Shown here: in pieces, positions 34,877 through 44,162 of the stretch
Numbering within the stretch: the first letter of the stretch is position 1
Layout of the letters: each line of letters starts with the position of its first letter
Assembly (NCBI RefSeq): GCF_001280085.1
Contig: NZ_LGED01000211.1
Span: 145,152-209,151, forward strand
Direction of reading: 5' to 3'
From: Saccharothrix sp. NRRL B-16348
GTDB lineage: Bacteria > Actinomycetota > Actinomycetes > Mycobacteriales > Pseudonocardiaceae
Length of the DNA stretch: 64,000 nucleotides
The notes under the pieces: generated by a model
What the model saw: the letters and a program-made list of their open reading frames with translations, nothing else
The model's database searches: none
What the model was told of the DNA's origin: nothing
Translations under genes and position numbers: made by a program

Positions 34877-35369
34877 GCCTTCGGACCCGCAAGCTGAACA
34901 CTCTGACCAGGCCGTCGACGCTCTGGACGCACGGCTGTTGCTGCTGCTCACCGACGAGCCGAGGCTGGGCGTGCTGGAGTGCTCACGGCGCCTCGGCGTG
35001 GCCCGCGGCACGGTGCAGGCCCGGCTGGACCGGCTGGTGGCGCGCGGCGTGCTGACGGGCTTCCCGCCGGCGCTCGACCTGGCCGCGATGGGCTACGGGC
35101 TGACCGCGTTCGCCGTGCTGGAGATCGCCCAGGGGCGGCGGCACGAGGTGTCGCAGGGGCTGGCCGCGATCAACGAGGTGTGCGAGGTGCACGCGACGAC
35201 CGGACCCGGTGACCTGTTCGCGCGGGTCGTCGCCCGGTCCAACGCCGACCTGCAGCGCGTGATCGACTCGATCGTGGACGTGCCGGGCGTGCAGCGGCTG
35301 TCCACCTCGATCGCCCTCTCCACCCCGGTACCGCCCCGCGTGCGGCCCCTGCTGGAACGCGTCACGTGA
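34875..35369 (+). CDS. Lrp/AsnC family transcriptional regulator
   Basis: 164 residues. N-terminal HTH (DALDARLLLLLTDEPRLGVLE, then SRRLGVARGTVQARLDRLVARG) and a C-terminal RAM/AsnC domain (AFAVLEIAQGRR, EVCEVHATTGPGDLFARVVA). Lrp proteins sense amino acids or related acids; divergent orientation from hppD suggests tyrosine or 4-hydroxyphenylpyruvate-linked regulation of that gene. ATG 34875 lies within the operator palindrome, so binding would block its own initiation. A hairpin shared with greA closes it. Confidence 0.9.
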   Translation: MPSDPQAEHSDQAVDALDARLLLLLTDEPRLGVLECSRRLGVARGTVQARLDRLVARGVLTGFPPALDLAAMGYGLTAFAVLEIAQGRRHEVSQGLAAINEVCEVHATTGPGDLFARVVARSNADLQRVIDSIVDVPGVQRLSTSIALSTPVPPRVRPLLERVT

Positions 35370-35410
35370 ACGTGTGGATCAGGTGACCGGATCAGGTGAC
35401 GCGACAGCAG

Positions 35411-35442
35411 AAGGGCGGCCACCCCGCGTGGTGGCCGCCCTT
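35411..35442. terminator. bidirectional terminator between lrp-type gene and greA
   Basis: AAGGGCGGCCACC at 35411-35423 pairs perfectly with 35430-35442, 6-base loop, between two convergent stops. Confidence 0.85.
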
Positions 35443-35457
35443 CCGGTGTCTGGGGGG

Positions 35458-35946
35458 TCAGCCGGCGTACGGCACGGCCTTGATCAGCGTCACTTTCATC
35501 GTGCTGCCGTTGGGCAGCTCGTACTGCCGTGCCTCGCCCTCCTTCGCGCCGAGCAACGCCTTGCCCAGCGGCGACGACGGGGAGTAGACCTCGAGGGCGC
35601 CGTGCGCGCCCTCCTCACGGGTGGCGAGCAGGAACTCCTCCGTCTCGTCATCACCGTCGTAACGCACAGTGAGCACCATGCCGGGCGCCGCGACGCCCGT
35701 CACCGTGGGCGCCTCGCCGACCTTGGCGACCCTCAGCAGCTCCTGCAGCTGGCGGATGCGGGCCTCCTGCTTGCCCTGCTCCTCACGGGCCGCGTGGTAC
35801 CCGCCGTTCTCGCGGAGGTCACCCTCTTCGCGACGCGCGTTGATCTCCGCAGCAATGACCGGGCGATTCTCGATCATCTCGTCCAGCTCCCCCTTGAGCC
35901 GGTCGTAGGCCTCCTGGGTCAGCCAGGTCACCTCAGTGTCGCTCAC
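35458..35946 (-). CDS. greA: transcription elongation factor GreA
   Basis: 162 residues, GTG 35946. The N-terminal coiled-coil ([40 protein letters not shown] with the acidic tip) and the C-terminal FKBP-like domain ([27 protein letters not shown]) are complete. GreA stimulates RNA-cleavage by stalled RNA polymerase. Position equals Rv1080c. The region upstream (35947-36137) carries its promoter and the end of the DUF4307 gene. Nothing unusual seen. Confidence 0.95.
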   Translation of the reverse strand: MSDTEVTWLTQEAYDRLKGELDEMIENRPVIAAEINARREEGDLRENGGYHAAREEQGKQEARIRQLQELLRVAKVGEAPTVTGVAAPGMVLTVRYDGDDETEEFLLATREEGAHGALEVYSPSSPLGKALLGAKEGEARQYELPNGSTMKVTLIKAVPYAG

Positions 35947-36137
35947 GGTCACCAACTCCTCGTCTTGCTCCGGCCCACGGCGTGGGCTGGCAGTTCCCGG
36001 GCGCACCAGCCCGGAACGGAAAAACACGGCCCGCGTCGGGGCCGTGCTGAAAGGCCAGAGTAACAGACACAGAACGATCGGCGACGGCGTTTTGTTCCCG
36101 GATCCGCCACTAAACCCGCAGATCACCCGCTTGGCCG

Positions 36138-36548
36138 CTACCTCGTGGACAGGTACGCCGGAACCTGGTAGGAGCAGCCGAAGACCTCGCCGGTGACGGG
36201 TGGTTTGGACGTCCGCAGCACGGTCGTCGCGCGCACCGTGCCGGCTCCCGGCTCGACCAGGACCTCCCGCCGGCCCGCCTCGTCGCCGTCCTGGGAACGC
36301 GCGCGCACGATGCACACCACGGGCTGGTCCGGTGTCTGCCTGACCACCTCGAACGTGATCTCGACCGAGCTGTCGCCCCGCACCTCGAACGCCGTCTGCT
36401 TGGCCTCGACGGGCATCGTGCCCAGGTTGCGGTAGCCGACCCACGCGACGACCCCGCCCACCAGCACCGCGATCACGGGGAGTGACCACCGCGCCCACCT
36501 GGGCAGGGACCTGCGGGGTGTCCCGTACCGACCCTCCGGCAGTGCCAC
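36138..36548 (-). CDS. DUF4307 family membrane protein
   Basis: 136 residues from GTG 36548 ([12 protein letters not shown]), a start typical of the family; a longer in-frame ORF upstream has no ribosome site. One transmembrane helix (~24-44, [18 protein letters not shown]) and a C-terminal extracytoplasmic beta domain ([40 protein letters not shown]) with one cysteine pair. It matches Rv1081c by position, divergent from mca as in mycobacteria. Function unknown; the conserved pairing suggests an envelope or thiol-related role. Confidence 0.88.
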   Translation of the reverse strand: MALPEGRYGTPRRSLPRWARWSLPVIAVLVGGVVAWVGYRNLGTMPVEAKQTAFEVRGDSSVEITFEVVRQTPDQPVVCIVRARSQDGDEAGRREVLVEPGAGTVRATTVLRTSKPPVTGEVFGCSYQVPAYLSTR

Positions 36549-36658
36549 TGTCCAAAGCCTTCCCGCCTGTGGGGAACAATGTCCCTCGACCACCGCGTTG
36601 AGTGTCGCAGGGGCTGGACCAGACAGGTCCGGCAGGGGCGAGGAGGAGCACCACCGTC

Positions 36659-37540
36659 ATGGTTGAGAAGCTGCGCCTGATGGCGGTGCACGCGCACCCC
36701 GACGACGAGTCCAGCAAGGGCGCCGCCACGATGGCCCGCTACGTGGCCGAGGGCCACGAGGTCATGGTCGTGACCTGCACGGGCGGTGAGGCGGGCAGCA
36801 TCCTGAACCCCGCCATGGACCGCCCCGACGTGCTGGAGAACATCGCCGAGATCCGCCGGCAGGAGATGGCGCGCGCCGCCGAGATCCTCGGCGTGCAGCA
36901 CCGCTGGCTCGGTTTCGTCGACTCGGGCCTGCCCGAGGGCGACCCGCTGCCGCCGCTGCCCGAGGGCTGCTTCGCGCTGGTCCCGCTGGAGGAGTCGACG
37001 CCGCCGCTGGTCCAGGCGATCCGCGAGTTCCGCCCGCACGTGATCGTCACCTACGACGAGAACGGCGGCTACCCGCACCCCGACCACATCCGCTGCCACG
37101 AGGTGTCGATCGCCGCGTTCGACGCGGCCGGCGACCCCGAGCGGTACCCCGAGCTGGGCGAGCCGTGGCAGCCGCTGAAGCTGTACTACTCGCACGGCTT
37201 CTCCCGCGCGAAGCTGATGGCGTTCCACGAGGCCCTGATCGCCGAGGGCCAGGAGTCCCCGTACGCCGAGTGGCTGGCGGGCTGGGACACCGACAAGCCG
37301 GACGTGATCGAGCGGGTCACGACCCGCGTCGAGTGCGCCGACTTCTTCCCGGTGCGCGATGAGGCCCTCAAGGCCCACGCGACCCAGATCGACCCTGAGA
37401 GCCGCTGGTTCGCCGTGCCGCTGGAGATGCAGCGCTCGGTGTGGCCGACGGAGGAGTACGAGTTGGCGCGGTCGCTGGTCGACAGCACCGTGCCCGAGGA
37501 CGACCTGTTCGCGGGCGTCCGGGAGAGGGTGACCGCGTGA
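36659..37540 (+). CDS. mca: mycothiol S-conjugate amidase Mca
   Basis: 293 residues. The LmbE/PIG-L zinc motif HAHPDDESS near residue 10 and the second ligand region [11 protein letters not shown] (~140) are intact; the C-terminal half ([26 protein letters not shown]) fits Mca better than MshB. It cleaves mycothiol conjugates of toxins, releasing a mercapturic acid for export. Its presence implies mycothiol as the low-molecular-weight thiol, diagnostic of actinobacteria. Order matches Rv1082. Translation of the next gene is coupled by GTGA. Confidence 0.94.
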   Translation: MVEKLRLMAVHAHPDDESSKGAATMARYVAEGHEVMVVTCTGGEAGSILNPAMDRPDVLENIAEIRRQEMARAAEILGVQHRWLGFVDSGLPEGDPLPPLPEGCFALVPLEESTPPLVQAIREFRPHVIVTYDENGGYPHPDHIRCHEVSIAAFDAAGDPERYPELGEPWQPLKLYYSHGFSRAKLMAFHEALIAEGQESPYAEWLAGWDTDKPDVIERVTTRVECADFFPVRDEALKAHATQIDPESRWFAVPLEMQRSVWPTEEYELARSLVDSTVPEDDLFAGVRERVTA

Positions 37541-37821
37541 CCTCGTTCGACCCGATCCCGTGGGAGCAGACCACGGCGATCGTCCTGGCCCAGCCGCCGT
37601 CCACGGAGAAGGACCCGGGCGGCCAGCAGGAGGACTTCGGCAAGTCCTCCCCGCTGGGGCTGCTGATCCTGGTGCTGTTCTTCATCGCCGTGGTGTTCCT
37701 GGTCAAGTCGATGACCAAGCACCTGAAGAAGCTGCCCGCGTCGTTCGACGAGCCGGAGGCCGAGCCGAAGGCGAAGCCCGAGGCCAAGGCGGGCAACGGC
37801 AACGGCGGGAACAGCGACTAG
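37537..37821 (+). CDS. small single-pass membrane protein downstream of mca
   Basis: 94 residues, GTG 37537 overlapping the mca stop. One hydrophobic helix ([20 protein letters not shown], ~40-59) follows an acidic N-terminus; the C-terminus is a Lys/Glu/Pro-rich tail ending GNGNGGNSD. Matches Rv1083 by position. The conserved coupling to mca across actinobacteria suggests a membrane role in mycothiol metabolism, but nothing in its own sequence proves it. Confidence 0.85.
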   Translation: MTSFDPIPWEQTTAIVLAQPPSTEKDPGGQQEDFGKSSPLGLLILVLFFIAVVFLVKSMTKHLKKLPASFDEPEAEPKAKPEAKAGNGNGGNSD

Positions 37822-37836
37822 CAGCGGCTCGTCCGC

Positions 37837-38583
37837 CTACTGCTCGTACCAGGTGCGGAGGGCGGGGACGGAGACCAGTTCCCGCTCCGGGTAGCGCAGC
37901 GCGGTGAGCCTGCCGCCGAACACGCAACCCGTGTCCAGGCACAGGGTGCCGTTCACCCACTCCGGCTCCTCGACCGGTGTGTGTCCATAGAGGACCATCG
38001 CGGCGCCGCGGTAGTCGCGGGCCCACGGGTAGCGGACGGGGAAGCCGCGCGAGTCGAACTCGCCCGTGCGGACGCCCCACAGCGCCAGCGACCGCATCCG
38101 CGGCGACTCGCTGCCGTGGAAGCGCTCCGGCAGCCCGGCGTGCGCGATCACGAGCTTGCCGCCGTCCAGCACGTAGTGCGGCACCAGCGAGTCGCAGAAC
38201 GCCAGCACCTCCGCCCGGAACTCCGGCGTCTCGCGGGCCAGTTGCTCCAACGAGTGCTCCAGACCGTGGTTGACCTGGACCTGGTGGCCCTTCAACGCGC
38301 GCACCAGCTTCTCCTCGTGGTTGCCGCGCACGGAGACGGCGTTGCCCGCCGCCACCATGCCCATCACGAGCCGCAGCACGCCCGGCGTGTCCGGACCGCG
38401 GTCCACGAGGTCGCCCAGGAACGCCACCTTGCGGCCCTCCGGGTGCGCTCCTTCGGCGGAATAGCCCAGTTCGCGCAGCAGGTGGTCGAGCTCGACCCGG
38501 CACCCGTGCACGTCGCCGACGACGTCGAACGGCCCGGTCTCGTGGCGCAGGTCGTGCGGCGGCGGGTCACCGGAGGGCTCCAT
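37837..38583 (-). CDS. PPP-family metallophosphatase (PrpE/ApaH-like)
   Basis: 248 residues with the complete PPP signature: GDVHGC (~23), GDLVDRGPD (~57), GNHEEK (~87), HAG in VIAHAGLPE and a final GHTPVEEP. Such enzymes hydrolyse diadenosine polyphosphates or protein phosphates; the closest type is PrpE or the phosphatase module of bacterial Pnkp. No kinase is fused here. ATG 38583 lies 53 bases from the divergent DUF255 gene. The substrate cannot be told from sequence. Confidence 0.88.
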   Translation of the reverse strand: MEPSGDPPPHDLRHETGPFDVVGDVHGCRVELDHLLRELGYSAEGAHPEGRKVAFLGDLVDRGPDTPGVLRLVMGMVAAGNAVSVRGNHEEKLVRALKGHQVQVNHGLEHSLEQLARETPEFRAEVLAFCDSLVPHYVLDGGKLVIAHAGLPERFHGSESPRMRSLALWGVRTGEFDSRGFPVRYPWARDYRGAAMVLYGHTPVEEPEWVNGTLCLDTGCVFGGRLTALRYPERELVSVPALRTWYEQ

Positions 38584-38636
38584 GACCCCAGTCTGATCGA
38601 CGCGTCCGCCGGTTGTCCGGGATTTACTGTGGAGCC

Positions 38637-40604
38637 ATGACGAACCGGCTCGCGTCCTCGACCAGCCCCTACCTCCTCCAGCACGCGGACAACCCGGTGC
38701 ACTGGCGCCCGTGGTCGCCGGAGGCGTTCGAGGAGGCGCGCGAACGGGGCGTGCCGGTGCTGCTCTCGGTCGGGTACGCGGCGTGCCACTGGTGCCACGT
38801 GATGGCGCACGAGTCGTTCGAGGACGAGGCCACCGCGGCGTACATGAACGAGCACTTCGTCAACGTGAAGGTGGACCGCGAGGAGCGGCCGGACGTGGAC
38901 GCCGTCTACATGGCGGTCACGCAGGCGCTCAGCGGGCACGGCGGCTGGCCCATGACGTGCTTCCTCACGCCCGACGGCGAGCCGTTCTACGCGGGCACGT
39001 ACTACCCGCCGTCGCCCCGGCCGGGCCTGCCGTCGTTCCGCCAGGTGCTGGAGGCCATCGACCACGCGTGGCGGGAGCAGGGCGACGAGGTGCGCGAGTC
39101 GGCGGCCGGGATCGTGGCGCAGCTCGCGTTCAAGCCACTGCCGCAGTCCACTGTGGACGACGAGGTGCTGGCCGGCGCGGTGGTGTCGCTCCTCGGGCAC
39201 TTCGACCGGGTCAACGCCGGTTTCGGCGGCGCGCCCAAGTTCCCGCCGTCGATGGTGCTGGAGTTCCTGCTGCGCCACCACGAGCGGACCGGGTCCGTGG
39301 AGGCGCTGTCGATGGCGCGAACGACGTGCGACGCGATGGCCAACGGCGGGCTGTACGACCAGCTGGCGGGCGGGTTCGCGCGGTACAGCGTGGACGCGGC
39401 GTGGGTGGTGCCGCACTTCGAGAAGATGTTGTACGACAACGCTTTGCTGCTGCGCGCGTACACGCACCTGAGCCGGCGCGACGACAACCCGCGGTACCGC
39501 CAGGTGGTCCGTGACACGGCGGAGTTCCTGATCCGCGACCTCGGCACTGCGGAGGGTGGGTTCGCGGCGTCGTTGGACGCGGACACCGACGGCGTCGAGG
39601 GGTTGACGTACGTGTGGACGCCCGCGCAGCTGGTCCAGGTGCTGGGGTTGGCGACCGGAGCGCGCGCTGCGGCGCTGTACGGCGTCACGGACGAGGGCAC
39701 GTTCGAGCACGGCGCGTCGACGTTGCGGATGCTCGGCTCGCCGGACCCGGAGATCGCCGCCAAACTGCTGCAGGCACGCGACCGCCGACCGCAGCCGGGG
39801 CGTGACGACAAGGTCGTGACGGCGTGGAACGGCCTGGCGATCGCGGCGCTGGCCGAGGCGGGCGCGGTGTTCGGCGAGCCCCGGTGGGTGGAGGCGGCGG
39901 TGCGGGCGGCGTCCCTGGTCCTGGACGTGCACCTGGTCGACGGGCGGCTCCTGCGGACGTCCCGCAACGGTGCGGCGGGCACGGCGGCGGGCGTGCTGGA
40001 GGACTACGGCTGCTTCGCCGACGGACTGCTCGCGCTGCACCAGGCGACCGGTGACGTCCGGTGGTTCACCGTCGCCTGTGGACTGCTGGACACGGCGTTG
40101 GCGCGGTTCGCGGGCGAGGAACCCGGCGTCTACTACGACACGGCGGACGACGCCGAGGCGTTGGTGCAGCGGCCGTCGGACCCGTCGGACAACGCGAGCC
40201 CGTCCGGCGCGTCGGCGCTGGCCTCGGCGCTCGTGACGGCGTCCGTGCTGGGCGGGCCGTCGACCTACCGCGACGCCGCCGAGGCCGCTCTCGGCCGCGC
40301 CGGCCTGCTGGCCGCCCGGGAACCCCGGTTCGCCGGGCACTGGCTGAGCGTGGCCGAGGCGTTGGCCCTCGGGCCCGTGCAGGTCGCGGTGGTCGGTGAC
40401 GCGTCCGACCTGGTCAGCGCCGCGTGGACCGGCGTGCACGGCGGCGGCGTGGTGGTGGCGGGCGCGCCGGACTCCGCGCCGCTGCTGGCCGACCGGCCGT
40501 TGGTGGACGGCGGTGCGGCGGCCTACGTGTGCCGCGGGTACGTGTGCGACCGGCCCGTGACGTCGGTGGCGGAACTGACCGCGGCCCTGGCTGTCCACCG
40601 TTAG
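38637..40604 (+). CDS. thioredoxin-domain protein of the YyaL/DUF255 family
   Basis: 655 residues. N-terminal DUF255 thioredoxin-like domain with CHWC (Cys 50 and 53) inside [17 protein letters not shown], followed by an (alpha/alpha)6-barrel resembling glycosidases/cellobiose epimerases ([34 protein letters not shown]). Usual length for the family. ATG 38637 is preceded by GGAG. The function is unknown; a redox-linked sugar or protein role is often proposed. It corresponds to Rv1084 by position. The third quarter has many glycine/alanine runs without clear motif. Confidence 0.93.
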   Translation: MTNRLASSTSPYLLQHADNPVHWRPWSPEAFEEARERGVPVLLSVGYAACHWCHVMAHESFEDEATAAYMNEHFVNVKVDREERPDVDAVYMAVTQALSGHGGWPMTCFLTPDGEPFYAGTYYPPSPRPGLPSFRQVLEAIDHAWREQGDEVRESAAGIVAQLAFKPLPQSTVDDEVLAGAVVSLLGHFDRVNAGFGGAPKFPPSMVLEFLLRHHERTGSVEALSMARTTCDAMANGGLYDQLAGGFARYSVDAAWVVPHFEKMLYDNALLLRAYTHLSRRDDNPRYRQVVRDTAEFLIRDLGTAEGGFAASLDADTDGVEGLTYVWTPAQLVQVLGLATGARAAALYGVTDEGTFEHGASTLRMLGSPDPEIAAKLLQARDRRPQPGRDDKVVTAWNGLAIAALAEAGAVFGEPRWVEAAVRAASLVLDVHLVDGRLLRTSRNGAAGTAAGVLEDYGCFADGLLALHQATGDVRWFTVACGLLDTALARFAGEEPGVYYDTADDAEALVQRPSDPSDNASPSGASALASALVTASVLGGPSTYRDAAEAALGRAGLLAAREPRFAGHWLSVAEALALGPVQVAVVGDASDLVSAAWTGVHGGGVVVAGAPDSAPLLADRPLVDGGAAAYVCRGYVCDRPVTSVAELTAALAVHR

Positions 40605-40680
40605 CGAACCCCTCGGCTGCACCGGCGTTACGCGCGTAGCGTCAGCATCACCGTAATCATGTAATCGAAGGTGGTGCGCG

Positions 40681-41238
40681 ATGCGACGAGGCTGGGGAGG
40701 TCGGGGCGGCTGGCAGCAGGCCGAGCAGCCGCCGGCGGACGACGCGGCGGGCTGGTTCGGCGGCAGGCTGCCCGACGGCTGGTTCACCGAGGCGCCGGTC
40801 GTGACGGTGGACCGGGAGGAGATCCTGGTCGTGGGCACACTGCCCGCGTTGGAGAGCACGTTCGCGGACGACGCCGAACGCGCCGCGGCCGAGTCGGGCC
40901 GCATCAGCCGGTTCCGCGAGCAGACGAGGGACGAGCGGATCGAGATCGCCCGCCAAGCCGAACACCGCTACCGGCGCAAGGTCGCGTGGGGCGCCCGGCT
41001 CGGTGGGACGGAGGAGCTGTTCACCACCCTGTCCGTGCCGGTGATGACACGGCTGCGGCAGCCCGAGCGGATGGTGCTGGACACGCTGGTCGCGGCCGGT
41101 GTGGCGCGGTCGCGTTCAGAGGCGCTGGCGTGGGCCGTGCGGCTGGTGGGCGAGCACGCGGACACGTGGCTGACCGACCTGCGCGAGGCGATGACCCGTG
41201 TCGACGACCTGCGCGCCCAAGGCCCCGACCTGGCGTGA
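40681..41238 (+). CDS. hypothetical protein with ribbon-helix-helix-like C-terminus
   Basis: 185 residues. An Arg/Gly/Trp-rich N-terminus (RRGWGGRGGW), then GWFTEAPVVTVDREEILVVG and a helical middle (RFREQTRDERIEIARQAEHRYRRKVAWG, broken by its turns) and a C-terminal segment MVLDTLVAAGVARSRSEALAWAV that resembles a ribbon-helix-helix or CopG-like dimer motif. No signal peptide or membrane helix. ATG 40681 follows AAGGTGG. I cannot assign a function; DNA binding is a weak inference. Confidence 0.75.
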   Translation: MRRGWGGRGGWQQAEQPPADDAAGWFGGRLPDGWFTEAPVVTVDREEILVVGTLPALESTFADDAERAAAESGRISRFREQTRDERIEIARQAEHRYRRKVAWGARLGGTEELFTTLSVPVMTRLRQPERMVLDTLVAAGVARSRSEALAWAVRLVGEHADTWLTDLREAMTRVDDLRAQGPDLA

Positions 41239-41245
41239 CCACGGC

Positions 41246-41274
41246 CCCGTTTCCCGACCGGTTCGGGAAACGGG
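41246..41274. terminator. bidirectional hairpin terminator
   Basis: CCCGTTTCCCGA at 41246-41257 pairs perfectly with 41263-41274 over a 5-base loop, between the 41238 stop and the convergent hemolysin III stop. Confidence 0.8.
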
Positions 41275-41318
41275 CCACCCACCCCGACCTGACCGGCGTG
41301 AACGTCCTCTTAATCGCG

Positions 41319-41990
41319 TCAGGAGTAGATCGCGAACCAGATGGCGATGTAGTGGCACAGCGCCGCCAGCACGGTGGCCGCGTGGAAGAACTCGTGGTAG
41401 CCGAAGACCTCCGGCCAGGGATTCGGCCAGCGGGAGGCGTAGAAGACGGCGCCCACCGTGTAGAGCAGGCCGCCCACCAGGAGCAGGACCAGGGCCGCCA
41501 CGCCGACGTGGTGCAGCAGGTCGGGCAGGACGAAGACCGCCACCCAGCCCAGGGCGATGTAGATCGGCACGCCGAGCCAGCGCGGGGCGTGCGGCCAGGC
41601 CAGTTTCAGCGTCACGCCGCCCAACGCGCCGAGCCAGACCACGAGCAGCACGACGTTCCCCGTGTCCGGGGGCATCGCCAGCAGCGCGAACGGGGTGTAG
41701 GTGCCGGCGATGAAGACGAAGATCATCGAGTGGTCGAGGCGCTTCATCCACGTGCGCGCCCGCACGCTGACCCAGTTCACCCGGTGGTACAGGGCGCTCA
41801 CGCCGAACAGGCCGAGCACGGTCGCCCCGTACACGGACGTCGCCAGCGCGGCCTTCGCCGACACGGTGGCCGCGGCCAGGGCGATCAGCGTCGCGCCTGT
41901 CGCCACGGACACCACGAACGACCAGAGGTGCAGCCAACCCCGCAGGCGAGGCCGCAGCGCGGGCTGCGGGGTATGAGTCGACGTGGTCAC
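41319..41990 (-). CDS. hemolysin III family (PAQR/YqfA-like) membrane protein
   Basis: 223 residues, seven hydrophobic helices. Family motifs: [11 protein letters not shown] (first His), [20 protein letters not shown] (second His and the conserved Asp), and the C-terminal [17 protein letters not shown] (last His pair), which in PAQR-type proteins bind zinc. The real activity of bacterial homologues is uncertain despite the hemolysin name. Position equals Rv1085c, divergent from the Z-prenyl synthase gene as in mycobacteria. Confidence 0.92.
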   Translation of the reverse strand: MTTSTHTPQPALRPRLRGWLHLWSFVVSVATGATLIALAAATVSAKAALATSVYGATVLGLFGVSALYHRVNWVSVRARTWMKRLDHSMIFVFIAGTYTPFALLAMPPDTGNVVLLVVWLGALGGVTLKLAWPHAPRWLGVPIYIALGWVAVFVLPDLLHHVGVAALVLLLVGGLLYTVGAVFYASRWPNPWPEVFGYHEFFHAATVLAALCHYIAIWFAIYS

Positions 41991-42071
41991 GCCCCGAGGT
42001 TACGGGAGCGTAGGTGACCCGGTCAGCACACGACGGCGTGACCGCGCCCACCCGGCGTACGCTCTTCCAGC

Positions 42072-42851
42072 GTGGGTCTTCGCGAACAGGTCAAGAGCGT
42101 CCTGCTCAAGGGTTACGAGTTCCGCCTCAACCGATGGCTCGACGGCAAGCAACGACCACGTCACGTCGGCGTGGTGCTCGACGGCAACCGTCGGTGGGCC
42201 AAGGAGGCGGGTTTCACCGACGTCGCGCACGGCCACCGGGCTGGCGCCCGCAAGATCCTGGAACTGCTGAGCTGGTGCCGCGAGGCCGAGGTCGAGGTCG
42301 TCACGCTGTGGATGCTGTCCACCGACAACCTCAACCGGCCCACCGAGGAACTGGGTCCGCTGCTCGACATCATCGCCGACATCGTCGACGAACTCGCCGA
42401 GCCCGGTAACCCGTGGCGCATCCGGCACGTCGGCGCGCTGGACATGCTGCCGACCGAGACCGCCGCCCGCCTGTCCGCGGCGGCGCTGCGCACCAAGGGC
42501 CGCACCGGCCTGGAGGTCAACGTCGCGGTCGGCTACGGCGGCCGGCAGGAGATCGCCGACGCCGTCCGTAAGCTGCTGCAGAAGCACGCCGAGTCCGGCG
42601 GCACGATCGAGGAGCTCGCCGAGGTCCTGGACGTCGACCACATCGCCGAACACCTCTACACGTCCGGTCAGCCCGACCCGGACCTGCTCATCCGCACCTC
42701 GGGCGAGCAGCGCCTGTCCGGCTTCATGCTGTGGCAGTCCGCGCACTCCGAGTTCTGGTTCTGCGAGGCCTACTGGCCCGAGTTCCGCCGCACCGACTTC
42801 CTGCGCGCCCTGCGCGACTACGCCATCCGGCACCGCCGCTTCGGCTCGTAG
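42072..42851 (+). CDS. cis-prenyl diphosphate synthase (UppS family, Rv1086 type)
   Basis: 259 residues, GTG 42072. The DGNRRWA motif (Asp 37), the Arg pair in LLIRTSGEQRLSGFMLWQ and terminal FWFCEAYWPEFRRTDFLRAL, each with small spacers, are complete. It condenses isoprenyl diphosphates in Z configuration. In H37Rv the orthologue at this position (Rv1086) makes short-chain omega,E,Z-farnesyl diphosphate, precursor of decaprenyl phosphate; I infer the same here rather than full undecaprenyl synthesis. Cytoplasmic with membrane association. Confidence 0.93.
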   Translation: MGLREQVKSVLLKGYEFRLNRWLDGKQRPRHVGVVLDGNRRWAKEAGFTDVAHGHRAGARKILELLSWCREAEVEVVTLWMLSTDNLNRPTEELGPLLDIIADIVDELAEPGNPWRIRHVGALDMLPTETAARLSAAALRTKGRTGLEVNVAVGYGGRQEIADAVRKLLQKHAESGGTIEELAEVLDVDHIAEHLYTSGQPDPDLLIRTSGEQRLSGFMLWQSAHSEFWFCEAYWPEFRRTDFLRALRDYAIRHRRFGS

Positions 42852-42881
42852 CACCCCCGCGTCCGAGCCGCGTGGACACGC

Positions 42882-42921
42882 CCAAGGGCGGCGCGCCCCA
42901 GACGGGGTGCGCCGCCCTTGG
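42882..42921. terminator. strong bidirectional hairpin terminator
   Basis: CCAAGGGCGGCGC at 42882-42894 pairs perfectly with 42909-42921; the loop can pair further (GCCCC/GGGGT). It separates the Z-prenyl synthase from the convergent small secreted protein gene. Confidence 0.85.
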
Positions 42922-42948
42922 CGGACTTCAGCGGGACTTCAGCGGGAC

Positions 42949-43278
42949 TCAGCCGTTGTCGTCGTTGTCGTCGTTGTCCGTGTTGATGCAGACGCTCTCG
43001 TCGTTGTTGGAGAGGATCGGGATCGCCAGGACGTTGACCTCGAGCTCGCAGAGGTTGATGTTGCTCAGCAGGTCGGAGTCCTGGGCGAAGTTGATCAGAC
43101 CGAACTGGTCCGCGTAGTCGCCGCCCTCGCCCTCTTCGTAGTCGACGTAGGAGTTCAGCTCGCCGATGGCGGTGTAGTGGCCACCGTCGTCGTCGTAGTG
43201 GGGCGTGGCGAACGCGGGAGAGCCCAGCATCATGAGTCCAGCCGCGGCGATGGCGACGGCGCCTGCCTTCTTGAACAT
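42949..43278 (-). CDS. small secreted acidic protein, paralogue 1
   Basis: 109 residues from ATG 43278 (GAGGAG ten bases upstream; a GTG nine bases earlier is too close to it). Signal peptide ~1-24 ending SPAFA. The mature part has ADQFGLINFAQDSDLLSNINLCE, then VNVLAIPILSNNDESVCINTD and an Asn/Asp tail, broken where shown. Two cysteines are conserved with paralogue 2 (43570). The Cys-x-x-x-x-VNVL-IPI core recalls rodlin proteins of aerial hyphae surfaces, a tentative likeness. Expected outside the cell, perhaps part of the surface layer of the mycelium. Confidence 0.85.
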   Translation of the reverse strand: MFKKAGAVAIAAAGLMMLGSPAFATPHYDDDGGHYTAIGELNSYVDYEEGEGGDYADQFGLINFAQDSDLLSNINLCELEVNVLAIPILSNNDESVCINTDNDDNDDNG

Positions 43279-43526
43279 GTAAAACACACTCCTCTAGTGG
43301 GGAATTGATGTGACGCCCAGAACCTCGCTCGAACATTCCGAGCATTCGGGGAGTCTGGCGGCTCAGGCGGTATGCCCTCGCTTCGATAACTTACTGGCTT
43401 GCGCTATGGATTGCACCAGGTCGACACCATCGTGTGAACGCGACGTTTTCCGGCTTTTGTTCTCGGGCGTGAATCCGGACATTGCGTCAACTGCGGTGAC
43501 GGCCTTTTTGCGGTATTGCGCTCGGC

Positions 43527-43560
43527 GGCCTCGGCGGGTCCGCTCGGTCCCGCCGAGGCC
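43527..43560 (-). terminator. hairpin terminator after secreted paralogue 2
   Basis: GGCCTCGGCGGG at 43527-43538 is perfectly complementary to 43549-43560 (10-base loop), ten bases past the stop of the 43570 gene. The rest of the 43279-43526 gap is AT-richer upstream DNA of paralogue 1 with no other structure seen. Confidence 0.75.
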
Positions 43561-43569
43561 ACCGGCCGA

Positions 43570-43926
43570 TCAGTCGTCGTGGTCGTGGTGGTGACCGTCG
43601 CCGTTGTCGTCGTCGCCGTTGTCGTCGTTGTCGTCGTTGTCGGTGTTGATGCAGGTGCTCTCGTCGTTGTTCGAGAGGATCGGGATCGTGAGGACGTTGA
43701 CCTCGATCTCGCACACGTTCAGGTTGCTCGCGACATCCGAGTCCTGGCCGAAGTTGAGCAGACCGAACTGGTCGAGCTCGTCCCCGCCCTCTTCTCCTTC
43801 CACCGTGTGCACGTGCCAGTGCCCGTGGTCGTGGTCGTGGGGGTCGCCCGCCACCGCGAATGCCGGGCCGCCGACCATCATCAGTCCGGCCACGACCGCG
43901 GCGACGGTGCTTGCCTTCTTCAGCAC
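43570..43926 (-). CDS. small secreted acidic, His-rich protein, paralogue 2
   Basis: 118 residues from GTG 43926, eight bases after GAGGAG and aligned with the start of paralogue 1. Signal peptide ~1-25 (GGPAFA). The core LDQFGLLNFGQDSDVASNLNVCE and VNVLTIPILSNNDESTCINTD, given in parts, matches paralogue 1 closely. Unlike it, this protein carries a His-rich N-terminal insert (DPHDHDHGHWHVH) and a His/Asp tail (GHHHDHDD), suggesting metal binding. Each paralogue has its own upstream region, so they are likely separate transcripts from a recent duplication followed by addition of the His segments. Confidence 0.85.
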   Translation of the reverse strand: MLKKASTVAAVVAGLMMVGGPAFAVAGDPHDHDHGHWHVHTVEGEEGGDELDQFGLLNFGQDSDVASNLNVCEIEVNVLTIPILSNNDESTCINTDNDDNDDNGDDDNGDGHHHDHDD

Positions 43927-44162
43927 TATCAACACTCCTCTTTGTGGTATCCCGGTCGATCCAGCGCTGCTCGGAAGCCCGGATGGTGGGTTCGTCTGTC
44001 CGGCAAACTACCGAACCGGACGCCCCGGATGGATCTCTATGACACCATTGTGTGATCCGCCGAACGTGGGCGTCCCCCAATGCGGTGCCTTTTCGGGTCA
44101 TAATTCGTGAGCGGGGTCGGCCTGTGGTAAACCGGCCGGTCATCTCGTATGGTCTTCAGTCC

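Noticed and set aside
38364..40904. Very long minus-strand open frame opposite the DUF255 gene
   Set aside because: Antisense of a well-supported gene, Arg/His-rich without motifs; an artefact of GC-rich third positions.
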